A stretch of DNA of 64,000 nucleotides, from assembly GCA_016215445.1 (NCBI GenBank), contig JACRJL010000001.1, forward strand, positions 1 through 64,000, read 5' to 3'. Position 1 is the stretch's first letter. Each line of letters opens with the position of its first letter. Origin of the DNA: Candidatus Roizmanbacteria bacterium (lineage in GTDB: Bacteria > Patescibacteriota > Microgenomatia > UBA1406 > GWC2-37-13). The position numbers and the translations under genes were made by a program. Below, piece by piece: positions 1-8,351 of the stretch. Under the pieces are notes generated by a model. It saw only the letters and a program-made list of their open reading frames with translations. It was not told the origin of the DNA and did not search any database.

Positions 1-3000
1 GACTCTCAATGTTTCCCAGTTACCAAGATTAGGATTGGTTGATGTCCATGATCCTTCAAGATTGATAATCAAAACCTCATCGTCAACATTTATACAGGTA
101 GGATATGACGGAGAACTAGTCAGATCAACATAGGTGCCGTCTGAAGCAAATGATGAGACAGAGTAGTTAACTGCATCGCCTCCACCGCCGTCAGGGCATG
201 TTCTTCCTGTGATCCTATTTTGAGTATTGATATTATTTGCTCCAGAAAGAGAAATCGTTCCGTCAGCTCCTGTGCCGAAATTACCCTGACTTCGATTCAA
301 AGATACTGACGTGACTTTTTCTTTCTGGGTAAATTCCGGGTTGAATTCATTGTCGAGCGCCCGTTTTACAGTAGCGGTAAAGTCACTGATTCTTTTCCAG
401 AGATTAGTGATGATGTCCTTGACCCAGCCTGTCAAGCTAATGTCAAATGTATTTTGGTTGTGGGCGATCTCAATGTAACGGGTATTAGCTATATTAGCGC
501 TTGAAGAAGAATACTGCGTCATGTCAAGGGCGATTCTGTGCCAAGCGCTGTCTTGGCCGTAAAGGAATAGATCGCCTGTGGTGACTCCGGCATTTGTGGC
601 ACCGTTTACTCCGTTTAAACCACCTGTGACAGTCGTATTATTATAATAAATCGTTCCCGATACCAGTCCGCCGCCGTTTAAAGAGGTTGGCGCCGTAGTC
701 TGTCCAGCCAAAGTAATGCTCCCGTCGTGATTGACTGTAAATTTAGTGATTCCTGCCGCCGACGCCGTCAATAAAGCCTGGTTACCGGTTTCATTAAACA
801 TTGCTAGTGCTTTTCCAACCACTGCTCCTTGCAAATCGAGTTTGGCGACAGGGGTTTGATTGCCGATTCCAACTAACCCTGAGTCAAAGGCGAGTAGGGC
901 GCCGCCGGTTATTTTCAAAGAAAATCCGCCGAAGTTTGTCGTTCCTGCCGGGTCAAGGCCGTAAGCATTATTTTGATTATCAACATAGTAGTTGGCGCCG
1001 ACGACTCCGGCGACATCCAGCTTATAATTTGGCGTTGTTGTTCCCATTCCGACATTGCCTTGGTCGTTGACGTAAAAGGCTGGTTGAGTATCGCCGTTTT
1101 GGCCATAAACGTAAAAACGACTGCCTGTCGTCGGCGATACTATATAAGCTGTCGGAGCGGTGCTGATTCCCGAATAAGTAATGGAGAAACGAACCCAGTA
1201 TTTGTCGGCGACACCGTTGACGGTTGTAGCTGTCCAGTCGGACGGAGCGGTAAAGGTAATCGTTCCGTCTTGAGCGAAAATATTGGTGTTGTCAGTAACC
1301 GTTAGAGTAACCCAGCCGCCATTGTAGTACTGGCTCACTAAACTGACTCCGGTTCCCGATAGAGCCGTCGCAATGTCAAAATAACTGGTAGCGAATTTAT
1401 GATCCAAACCAACATAAAAAAAGTCATTGCTATCGCTAACAACGGTAAAAGGAGTCCCGCCTATGGTTTTTGCTTCATTCGTATTGTTTGTCCAAGTGGC
1501 AACACCGTCAAAGTTGAAAACATTGTCAAAGGCAGACGATTTAAAAGTAGTTGTGCCGCCGTCGGCAACGAGCATAGAAGTGTTATTGGTTCCGTCATAA
1601 AGACCAAAGATATCAAACGGATTGTCCTGCCTGACGCTGAATTTTTGAGATAGGGAAGTCAGGCCGATGCCGACATTACCGAGATCGTCAATCGTAACCC
1701 GATCGCTGCCGTTGGTGGCGAATCTTAATACGTTACTTGAGGCCAGGTAAAGCCCCGTATTTGTGCTCGAAGTAAATGAATAAGTCGGCGCCGAGACAGT
1801 TCCTGACGCACCAAGAGCTTGAGAAAAATTGCTAAGAGTATCACCGGCAAAACTGATTAGATTTGAAGCCGCGTCAATTGTGATGTCGCCGGCGCTATTT
1901 GTGATCGTTGAGGTTGACCCGCTTATATCCAATCTTCCTTGGGGATTTGTTGTTCCCAACCCCACGTCACCGTTATTTTTTATGAAAAGACGGGAAGCCA
2001 AGCCATCGTCACCGCCGACTGACGTCTGAATATCAAAGGTTCCACCATTATAGATATTTAATTTTGCCGTCGGTTCGGCGCCGGTTGGCACTGCCAAAGC
2101 CAAATTTCCAGATATGCTGGCAGTCGGGTTACCCGAATTCACATTTATGAAGGCAAATTTAGCCGATGAAGTTGATGTTCCTCCTATAAAAAGATCTAAC
2201 GTGGAATTATCAGGATAGATCGAACCACTATTTACCGTCCATGGTCCGGCAGTCAAACTGCTGTCAACGTCATACCAAGACAGAGTACCGGTTCCATTGG
2301 TTTGTAAAACTCCGTTGGCCAATTGCGTAAGTGGCCATGTATAAGTCTGGGTATTAAATGTCGTTGTTCCTGGGACAGTCAGATTTCCGGCGATAACCAG
2401 ATTACCCGAAGAATCAATATGATTTGCGGAAGAAAAGAAGTTGATATCTCCTGTTGTACTTCCGCCTAAGGTCAAAGGTTGCATGTTGGTGGTGGCGAGA
2501 TTGCCGTCACCAGTAATGTACGTTGATACGTTGGCGAGCGATCCGGCAATCGAGGCAGTCGGGACACCGGAGTTCACATTTAAAAAGGCAAATTTAGCCG
2601 AGGACGTCGCCGTTCCTCCTATAAAAGCGTCGAGCGTGCTATTTACAGGATAAAGACCACCGGCAGTCATTGTCCACCAAGAGTCGCCTCCACCGCTCCC
2701 GATTCCAGTCCAAGAACCAGCAGAGTTCTTAAACTCTATATTTCCGCTGTTGTCGCGAAAACCATAACCAGTAGTTCCATCTGTGTCGCCAAAATTTATA
2801 TAACTTCCAGCATCCAAGCCGATATTACCGGCAACGTCGAGTTTGTGGTCTGGCGTTGTGTCGCCGATTCCGATGTTGCCGGAATTTAAAGCAGTAAATA
2901 TTTCCGATAGACCAACATCGCCGCCGACCGAGATGCGGATTCCAAAATTTTCACCGTTTAGGATGTCTATTTTTGGATCGGTAGTTCCCCGAAAAGCCAA

Positions 3001-5412
3001 AGTTCCTGAAGTACTGGCTGATCCGGCAATATCGAGTTTGGCGGTTGGATCCGGAGTGCCAATTCCGATATAACCTGCTCCGGTAATTCGCAGTAATTCG
3101 CTTTCGCCATAAGTATTATTGGCGAAGATAAATGGGGCGGAAGTATTTGAGTTGATAAAAGCAGATCCATTGGCTCCTGTGTTATACAAAATTCCCCGAT
3201 TGGCAGTGAATGAGCCATAAGTAGAGTAGTTTGTTCCGAACATACCCAAGGCAGTGTAGGCTGAGCCATTGCTGGTGATAAGCGACGACAACGCACCGGC
3301 TCCAGTATCGGCATTTGTTATACGTATTGAAGATTCTGAGTTTTTTGTGTCTATTACTGATAGTTTGATATTGGGATTGGTATCGCCGATACCGACGTTG
3401 CCAGCATTATTGACAAAAAATCTAGAAGCCAACCCTGAATCTCCGCCGACTGAAGTACGCAAGTTATAGGTACCGCCATTTAAAATATCATAGGTTGTTG
3501 ATGGATTGCTTCCGGTTGGAGAAGCAATCGCTAAGTTTCCGGAAATGCTGGCAGTCGGGTTACCCGAATTCACATTTATGAAAGCAAATTTAGCCGAGGA
3601 CGTCGCCGTTCCTCCTATAAAAGCGTCGAGCGTGCTATTTATAGGATACAGACCACCGGCATTCATTGTCCACCAAGAACTTCCGGCGGAAAGGGAGGAA
3701 AAATCAGTAACGCAGTTAGTTTCGCCGTCACCCGTACAGAATTTAGTTGCTTCGACAGTATCATCGCTTACGGCATTGTTATAAGTGGTTATTCCCGACC
3801 CGGCATAGATGTCGCCAGTCGTGGTTAGAATTCCGGCTATTGTTAAGTTTCCTGAAGAATCAATATAGTTTGCAGGGTCGTAAAATCTTATTTGTTTCCC
3901 GGTTCCTGGATTTAATAAAATATCGCCTGTATAAATATCGCCGATATTTAATTGATTGTATGCTGTTGAAGAGATTGTTCTTACACCTCCGGCCAAAGTA
4001 AGATTTCCAGAAATACTCGCATTGCCGTTGACGTCTAGTTTTGCCAAAGGATTGATTGTTCCGATGCCGACATTTCCGCCGTTGGCCGAAGTATCGACAA
4101 AAATTCTCGTATAAGTATCAGAATCTCCACCTGTTCTGAATCTTAAGGCGCCGCTTTCTGTAGCTTGAAGAATGATATCTCCGTTTCCGGCTGACTGGAT
4201 TGTTGTTGCATTGGCCGAAGAAATGGTAAAAGTAGCGCTTGAGTATTGAGAGCGGATTCCAGGTGCGGCTGCCGACATCAATATATTTCCGTCGGAGTTT
4301 ATGTAAGGCACGGTTGAAACTGTCGATCCTGGTGGCAGACCTTGAAGAGTCTCGGCGTTTATGGCGTAACCAACATTGGCAATCTGCTGACGGGGTAACA
4401 TCTCACTATCACCGGCAACTGTTATACCTAAATAAACATTAGGATTTTCGGAAAAAATACTCGTGTCAATTTCGCTTCCACAGAGGCTGTTATAAGTTGA
4501 GCTGGGTGGAGTAGGGATATAACCGACGCCTCCAATTAAAACATTAAAAACTCCATCCTGGTCTGGGGTTGTCGAACAGGGCCCGGCAGTATACAAAGCA
4601 CTACCACCTGTTGAGACATTATAAAGTTTATAAGTGACATTAGTCGCGGTTGTTATGGGGTTGGCAAAAGCATCTGTAAGCCGGCCTTGGAAAGATAACA
4701 ACCTGCCTGCAGTAACCGGAGCAGAAGGATAGGCAAAGGTTCTTTCTGATTTAAGAAAGAACTGGTTATAAATTCCTGCTCCTAACGTGGCGACAAAAAT
4801 TAAAAGGATTAAAAAAGCAATATAATATTGAATTCCGAAACCGGGAGTAGAAGGTAGGTTTGGAAGCGGGTTAGGAAATTGGTTGGTAGAGGTTGGTTTC
4901 TTGGTCAGTCGGGATTTGTTTCGGAATCTCAATAATAGATCCTGAAATGAATTTAGGATGACGGACGTTTTATTTTTAGGGCTTTGTTGAGCCTTATTAT
5001 TATCTGTGTTTTCTGGTTCCTGAGCATGTTTTGATATTTGATATTTAACATTTGATATTTCTTTTTGGCCTATATTACTGATTTTTTTAGCCGGATTTTC
5101 TTTTAACCAACCTTGCGAAATGCAAAAAGAACAGAATTTTCTTACCGTTGACAAGCGTCGATTGATGGTTTTATGAGGAAGGCTATTTTCCAAAAGGTAG
5201 CTTCGATATTCTGAAATAAAATTTTCATCTAAAAAAGAAAAATCATTCTCGACTGGTTCAATTTTGTCTGACTTTAACTTTAGATTGCCCCAACCAAAGA
5301 AATGACGAAGGTCAGAAAGATAATTTTTTAAAGTAACAGAAGAAACGTTCTCCGCGGTTAAAAAATTTCTAAATTGGGGCTCAAGATTATAAAGATTATA
5401 CCCTTTTTGCAT
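1..5412 (-). CDS. Giant membrane-anchored fibre-like surface protein with an N-terminal recombinase-type SAM domain (partial)
   Basis: The frame is open from the ATG at 5412 to the left edge, at least 1,804 codons, so the C-terminus lies outside the window. Residues about 10-112 match the core-binding (SAM-like) domain of XerC/XerD tyrosine recombinases (motifs SVTLKNYLSDLRHFF, KTINRRLSTVRKF, WLKENPAKKI), but no catalytic recombinase domain follows. A low-complexity linker contains a palindromic-element insert (about 148-171). A transmembrane segment spans about 194-216, followed by an extracellular FQGRLTD-type domain and many repeats of the form GNxGIGxxxPxxKLDVAG, as in tail fibres and S74-type proteins. 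The predicted topology is N-terminus inside and fibre outside. A TTGACA/TAAGAT promoter lies 8 nt before the ATG. I infer an adhesin or surface fibre; the role of the SAM domain is unknown. Confidence 0.88.
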   Translation of the reverse strand, partial: MQKGYNLYNLEPQFRNFLTAENVSSVTLKNYLSDLRHFFGWGNLKLKSDKIEPVENDFSFLDENFISEYRSYLLENSLPHKTINRRLSTVRKFCSFCISQGWLKENPAKKISNIGQKEISNVKYQISKHAQEPENTDNNKAQQSPKNKTSVILNSFQDLLLRFRNKSRLTKKPTSTNQFPNPLPNLPSTPGFGIQYYIAFLILLIFVATLGAGIYNQFFLKSERTFAYPSAPVTAGRLLSFQGRLTDAFANPITTATNVTYKLYNVSTGGSALYTAGPCSTTPDQDGVFNVLIGGVGYIPTPPSSTYNSLCGSEIDTSIFSENPNVYLGITVAGDSEMLPRQQIANVGYAINAETLQGLPPGSTVSTVPYINSDGNILMSAAAPGIRSQYSSATFTISSANATTIQSAGNGDIILQATESGALRFRTGGDSDTYTRIFVDTSANGGNVGIGTINPLAKLDVNGNASISGNLTLAGGVRTISSTAYNQLNIGDIYTGDILLNPGTGKQIRFYDPANYIDSSGNLTIAGILTTTGDIYAGSGITTYNNAVSDDTVEATKFCTGDGETNCVTDFSSLSAGSSWWTMNAGGLYPINSTLDAFIGGTATSSAKFAFINVNSGNPTASISGNLAIASPTGSNPSTTYDILNGGTYNLRTSVGGDSGLASRFFVNNAGNVGIGDTNPNIKLSVIDTKNSESSIRITNADTGAGALSSLITSNGSAYTALGMFGTNYSTYGSFTANRGILYNTGANGSAFINSNTSAPFIFANNTYGESELLRITGAGYIGIGTPDPTAKLDIAGSASTSGTLAFRGTTDPKIDILNGENFGIRISVGGDVGLSEIFTALNSGNIGIGDTTPDHKLDVAGNIGLDAGSYINFGDTDGTTGYGFRDNSGNIEFKNSAGSWTGIGSGGGDSWWTMTAGGLYPVNSTLDAFIGGTATSSAKFAFLNVNSGVPTASIAGSLANVSTYITGDGNLATTNMQPLTLGGSTTGDINFFSSANHIDSSGNLVIAGNLTVPGTTTFNTQTYTWPLTQLANGVLQTNGTGTLSWYDVDSSLTAGPWTVNSGSIYPDNSTLDLFIGGTSTSSAKFAFINVNSGNPTASISGNLALAVPTGAEPTAKLNIYNGGTFDIQTSVGGDDGLASRLFIKNNGDVGLGTTNPQGRLDISGSTSTITNSAGDITIDAASNLISFAGDTLSNFSQALGASGTVSAPTYSFTSSTNTGLYLASSNVLRFATNGSDRVTIDDLGNVGIGLTSLSQKFSVRQDNPFDIFGLYDGTNNTSMLVADGGTTTFKSSAFDNVFNFDGVATWTNNTNEAKTIGGTPFTVVSDSNDFFYVGLDHKFATSYFDIATALSGTGVSLVSQYYNGGWVTLTVTDNTNIFAQDGTITFTAPSDWTATTVNGVADKYWVRFSITYSGISTAPTAYIVSPTTGSRFYVYGQNGDTQPAFYVNDQGNVGMGTTTPNYKLDVAGVVGANYYVDNQNNAYGLDPAGTTNFGGFSLKITGGALLAFDSGLVGIGNQTPVAKLDLQGAVVGKALAMFNETGNQALLTASAAGITKFTVNHDGSITLAGQTTAPTSLNGGGLVSGTIYYNNTTVTGGLNGVNGATNAGVTTGDLFLYGQDSAWHRIALDMTQYSSSSANIANTRYIEIAHNQNTFDISLTGWVKDIITNLWKRISDFTATVKRALDNEFNPEFTQKEKVTSVSLNRSQGNFGTGADGTISLSGANNINTQNRITGRTCPDGGGGDAVNYSVSSFASDGTYVDLTSSPSYPTCINVDDEVLIINLEGSWTSTNPNLGNWETLRV
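2588..2645. repeat. 58-bp exact internal repeat, copy 1
   Basis: These 58 bases are identical to 3584-3641. The distance is 996 bp, a multiple of three, so both copies encode the same peptide of the fibre protein (around FIGGTATSSAKFAF). A third, diverged copy lies near 2157-2215. This suggests recent internal duplication of fibre modules. Confidence 0.85.
3584..3641. repeat. 58-bp exact internal repeat, copy 2
   Basis: Identical to 2588-2645 and in the same reading frame of the giant surface gene. The surrounding 130 bp are also similar, consistent with duplication or gene conversion between fibre modules. Confidence 0.85.
4904..4962. repeat. Palindromic (REP-like) element inside the giant surface gene
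   Basis: A 59-bp element bounded by GTCAGTC and GGATGAC. It contains a hairpin around AGATCCTGAAAT/ATTTAGGAT and a degenerate TTTCGGAATC half. Read on the minus strand it encodes the linker peptide SVILNSFQDLLLRF in frame, a peptide typical of dispersed palindromic repeats. It lies between the SAM domain and the membrane segment. Confidence 0.7.
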
Positions 5413-5420
5413 ACAATTTC

Positions 5421-5450
5421 ATCTTAAAACAATATTAATAAGGATGTCAA
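5421..5450 (-). promoter_or_regulatory. Promoter of the giant surface gene
   Basis: On the minus strand the -35 box TTGACA (5445-5450) and -10 box TAAGAT (5421-5426) are 18 nt apart. The -10 box ends 8 nt before the ATG at 5412, so transcription should begin at or next to the start codon. No Shine-Dalgarno site is visible. Confidence 0.65.
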
Positions 5451-5907
5451 GAGGTATTTTGACTATATTTTGATATAGTTGCAACATATTTTAAAGTTAA
5501 CCCTATAATATTATTTAATTACGTTTAATAGAATTACCGCAGGTTTTATTTACTTACTTTATAGTATCAAAGTGGATCATTAATCTTATAGTAAAGTTTA
5601 ATTAAAAAAACTTAAAATTTAGAGAACTGTTTAATTTTTTTTCAAGGTCAGATTTTTCAGTTTTAAATTTTCAGTTTTCATTGAGTTTTTAGTTAAACAG
5701 TTTTCAAACTGAAAAATATCTAAATAAAAAATCATTTAAAAATTAAAAATTTAAAGTAAAAATTCAGTTTTCTTATGGTTTTGTCACCTAATAATAGTGA
5801 CTGCTAATTTTTTCTTGTTCGTCTCTAAATTATTTTGACGGCCTAAACGCTATATGCATAGTAGATACTTAAATAAAACGCTACCTATAGTATCAAAAAT
5901 CGCCTTA

Positions 5908-5936
5908 TTGACAATCGTGACTTTTACAGTTAAGAT
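5908..5936 (+). promoter_or_regulatory. Promoter of the small Ig-like gene
   Basis: TTGACA (5908-5913), a 17-nt spacer and TAAGAT (5931-5936). The ATG at 5944 follows the -10 box by 7 nt, which decides the start codon and implies a leaderless mRNA. It would exclude the longer in-frame start at 5854, which lies upstream of the promoter. Confidence 0.7.
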
Positions 5937-5943
5937 AAAAACT

Positions 5944-6357
5944 ATGAAGAAACCAGTGGTTTTTTTACTGCTTTTTTTGATTATTTTGATTGCTTTCGCC
6001 TTATTTTTTGGGCTTTATGAAGTTCAGTTCTTCACAAATAGGGCTTCAATAAAAAGAGTCTCTTTTTCCGTAGATAACTCTTATGTTTTTATTACTCCAT
6101 TGCGAGCTAGAGCCAACGGACAAGAAAAAATCAGAGTAACTGTTTTTATCCTTGATGACCAGGGACTAGGGGTAATGGGTAAAAAAGTGGTTTTGGCTCC
6201 AAATGAAGCCTTAAACATTGAAAATATCCAGGCATTGACAGATAGTTTCGGAAAAGCCTATTTTGACGTTTCTTCGACTAAAGTAGGCGAGTACTTTCTT
6301 GAGGTAACGGTTGATAGTGAGAGCCTAAAACAGACTTCCCATTTGGTATTTAACTAA
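5944..6357 (+). CDS. Membrane-anchored bacterial Ig-like protein
   Basis: The protein has 137 residues. One N-terminal hydrophobic segment (about residues 4-24, with KK before it) acts as anchor or uncleaved signal. It is followed by one compact domain of about 100 residues with the pattern RVTVFILDDQGLGVMGKKV...DSFGKAYFDVSSTKVGEYFLEVTV, which resembles Big_1/invasin-type Ig folds. I chose the start at 5944 because a complete promoter ends 7 nt upstream. The last 33 nt overlap the 3' end of the convergent gene 6325-7290. The likely role is in extracellular matrix or the cell surface; the exact function is unknown. Confidence 0.75.
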   Translation: MKKPVVFLLLFLIILIAFALFFGLYEVQFFTNRASIKRVSFSVDNSYVFITPLRARANGQEKIRVTVFILDDQGLGVMGKKVVLAPNEALNIENIQALTDSFGKAYFDVSSTKVGEYFLEVTVDSESLKQTSHLVFN

Positions 6358-7290
6358 CTCTTGATGGGCCTTCATCAACTCGTGTTTTTCTTCAACAGCA
6401 GGTAGAGGTATTTTGTATAAAGTCAAAACCCGGTTTCGAGCAATATGATATGGTGAAAAGAAAGTGCGAATGAGATAGGCAAGAAGGCCGGCTATTTCCA
6501 ATAAAATTACAATTTCCAGCAATCTTCGGCCGAGAATAGTCCAAATAAAACTGAAAAATCTAATAATAATCATCCAAATTGGCAGAATCTTTAATGACAA
6601 AGCACGACTGTTAGCAGATGGTAGCTCTTGGTAGTCGACCTGGGTGAAAAGACGATAGTCTTGTGCTTGGGAAGAGGGAAGGATAAAGGAGAAGTTGCCT
6701 TTGTCGTCGGAGAGAGCAGAAATTTTCGGCAAGGAAAAAGCTTCTACAGGATTTATCAAAGAAAAGGCAGGAAATTTTGAAGCTTTAGTAAACATGGAAA
6801 GATTGATGGGTGACTCAGGAAGGGTTTGTCCGGTCAAGATTGCTTCGTCACCGACAAAGTAATCAGGTTTGTCAAAAGAAATCGTTGGAGGAATAATAAC
6901 AGGTCCGATAACCACATTAGCCTGAGTTGGGAATGGCGGAAGACAGGTGGGTGAGGAAATTCTGCCAAATTGGTCTTTAGAGCTTAAGCAAGCCTCATGC
7001 GGTGAGAGTGGTAGAAAACGGTTGGTAAACTCAAAATAGCCAGTAACGTCTGCCGTCGTCTGGTCAGCGATTCCTTGACCAACCAGGGTGACTTCAGCTT
7101 GAGGTGAAGTATATCCAAACAACGTAAACTGAAACTCGCCGATAAAAAGTGAGTTTATGATTGTTTTGGGTGTCACTGTCTTTATGCCGGCGACATTACC
7201 CTGATCTAATTTTGAAGAATAGAGGAGACTAAGCTGTAAAGGAATAATCAACAGGAGAGATACTATTAATAATAGAGATCTTTTTGTCAT
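6325..7290 (-). CDS. Surface protein with two membrane segments and an Ig/carboxypeptidase-regulatory-like middle
   Basis: The protein has 321 residues. An N-terminal signal or anchor (about 4-25) is followed by an exported region rich in beta strands with repeating forms FTLFGYTSPQAEVTLVGQG...TTADVTGYFEFTNRF, as in transthyretin-like or Ig-like repeats. C-terminal hydrophobic segments (about 232-272, LLEIVILLEIAGLLAYLIRTFF) are followed by a basic cytoplasmic tail. It is the last gene of a three-gene minus-strand operon after 8352-9848 and 7312-8349, with 21 nt between it and the preceding gene. Its 3' end overlaps the convergent gene by 33 nt. No enzyme motif is visible. Confidence 0.75.
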   Translation of the reverse strand: MTKRSLLLIVSLLLIIPLQLSLLYSSKLDQGNVAGIKTVTPKTIINSLFIGEFQFTLFGYTSPQAEVTLVGQGIADQTTADVTGYFEFTNRFLPLSPHEACLSSKDQFGRISSPTCLPPFPTQANVVIGPVIIPPTISFDKPDYFVGDEAILTGQTLPESPINLSMFTKASKFPAFSLINPVEAFSLPKISALSDDKGNFSFILPSSQAQDYRLFTQVDYQELPSANSRALSLKILPIWMIIIRFFSFIWTILGRRLLEIVILLEIAGLLAYLIRTFFSPYHIARNRVLTLYKIPLPAVEEKHELMKAHQELVKYQMGSLF

Positions 7291-7311
7291 TTAAATTTAA
7301 GTATAAATGAT

Positions 7312-8349
7312 TTAACTATTTTTTTTGCGGAGTTGGGCTTTAAGCTTTTCAATCTCTTCCTGTTCTTTTTTAATTTCGTCTTCTAAATTATTCTCTTTAA
7401 CCACAAATTTTTTGTAATAGTTTGTACCCAGAAGGTAGATAATTATCAGGGACAAAATAATCACAATCGCTACCCGCCAGGGGAAAACCCAAACATAGGT
7501 TGCTGCCGATAGAACCTGGCCAGTTTCTCCATAGGAACCCGTTAGATTGACTTTATAACGGCCGACCATCCATTTAGTGCCAAGATCGGTTTCGAAGCTT
7601 CTTGAGGCATCAGGGAAGACATTTTTTCCATTGATCAATTTTTGGTCGACAACTCCGCTAAATAAGTCAGTCAAACTAATTATTCCTCTGGGAGTAATAT
7701 GATAGTCACCTCGGTTTAAAATGTCAGTGGTGACTTTAACCGGGCCGTACTCGAGAAAATAAGGAGTAAAAAATCTTGATACTAATGCTTTTTCCGATAT
7801 AGGGCCTTTGACTCTTATGTAGATTAACGAAGCAATTCTGATATTGGTTCCCACCCCTGCTTCTTCGTTTTCACCGCTTTGTCCGGAAATATTATTGCCT
7901 TGTTGGAAGAGAACTGCCACGTAGCGGCCGCCTGGATGAGCATTAGATGGAACAGTAATTGTCGCTTGGAGAGAGACCTTATTATGGGCAGGCAGAGTGG
8001 CGCGGTCATATAAAAGACTGAACCAGTTGCTGGCAACGTATTTTGGCGGTGCTTCTTCAATATTTTCAATCAACCTGGGTGTTCCTTGGTTGTCGTCGAC
8101 AATAAAATCACTGGTACGAAAAAATCCAGAGATAGGATCGTCTGATTGATTGTAAAAATTTACTGTCAAGACGGCTTTCTCTCCTGGTTCGACCTCAATC
8201 TGATTTCGAGCAGGCATGACTGTTAAAGGAATAGAAGTTTGGGCGAAGATGACAGTATTCAGTATAGAGTATAGAGTATAGAGTATAAAGACAGCAAAAA
8301 CAGTCTTGATACTGGATACTAAATACTGGATACTAAATACTTTTCTCAT
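7312..8349 (-). CDS. DUF916-like membrane-anchored surface protein
   Basis: The protein has 345 residues. A signal peptide (to about residue 37) is followed by LTVMPARNQIEVEPGEKAV and NFYNQSDDPISGFF, the COG1470/DUF916-like fold of cell-surface proteins that partner WxL proteins in Gram-positive bacteria. A second beta domain follows. A transmembrane helix (about 292-312) and a charged coiled coil ending in LRKKNS form a cytoplasmic tail. The start lies 2 nt after the stop of the upstream gene, so the two are probably translationally coupled. Much of the signal peptide is encoded by tandem repeats. I infer that it holds the upstream gene's product on the cell surface. Confidence 0.75.
   Translation of the reverse strand: MRKVFSIQYLVSSIKTVFAVFILYTLYSILNTVIFAQTSIPLTVMPARNQIEVEPGEKAVLTVNFYNQSDDPISGFFRTSDFIVDDNQGTPRLIENIEEAPPKYVASNWFSLLYDRATLPAHNKVSLQATITVPSNAHPGGRYVAVLFQQGNNISGQSGENEEAGVGTNIRIASLIYIRVKGPISEKALVSRFFTPYFLEYGPVKVTTDILNRGDYHITPRGIISLTDLFSGVVDQKLINGKNVFPDASRSFETDLGTKWMVGRYKVNLTGSYGETGQVLSAATYVWVFPWRVAIVIILSLIIIYLLGTNYYKKFVVKENNLEDEIKKEQEEIEKLKAQLRKKNS
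8261..8340. repeat. Two short tandem repeats forming a signal-peptide coding region
   Basis: At 8261-8287 the 7-bp unit AGTATAG is repeated almost four times. At 8309-8340 the 14-bp unit ATACTGGATACTAA is repeated about 2.3 times. Both lie inside the first 30 codons of the gene 7312-8349 and read as YLVSS and LYTLYSILNT on the minus strand. Confidence 0.85.
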
Positions 8350-8351
8350 AT

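Larger units (their letters stand above)
5413..5943. other. 531-bp AT-rich intergenic region
   Basis: This region separates two divergent genes and has no convincing gene. It carries the two promoters near its ends. In the middle (about 5640-5765) is a low-complexity tract with recurring TTTTCAGTTTT and its complement AAACTGAAAA, which can fold into imperfect hairpins. Nothing else recognisable is seen. Confidence 0.6.

Noticed and set aside
801-4442. Several plus-strand ORFs of 60-110 codons in the first 4.5 kb
   Set aside because: They lie opposite one continuous minus-strand frame that gives clear fibre repeats from 5412 to the left edge, and their sequences show no family features.
5854-5943. 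Longer N-terminus for the Ig-like protein
   Set aside because: The extra 30 codons lie upstream of a complete promoter whose -10 box is 7 nt before the internal ATG at 5944.
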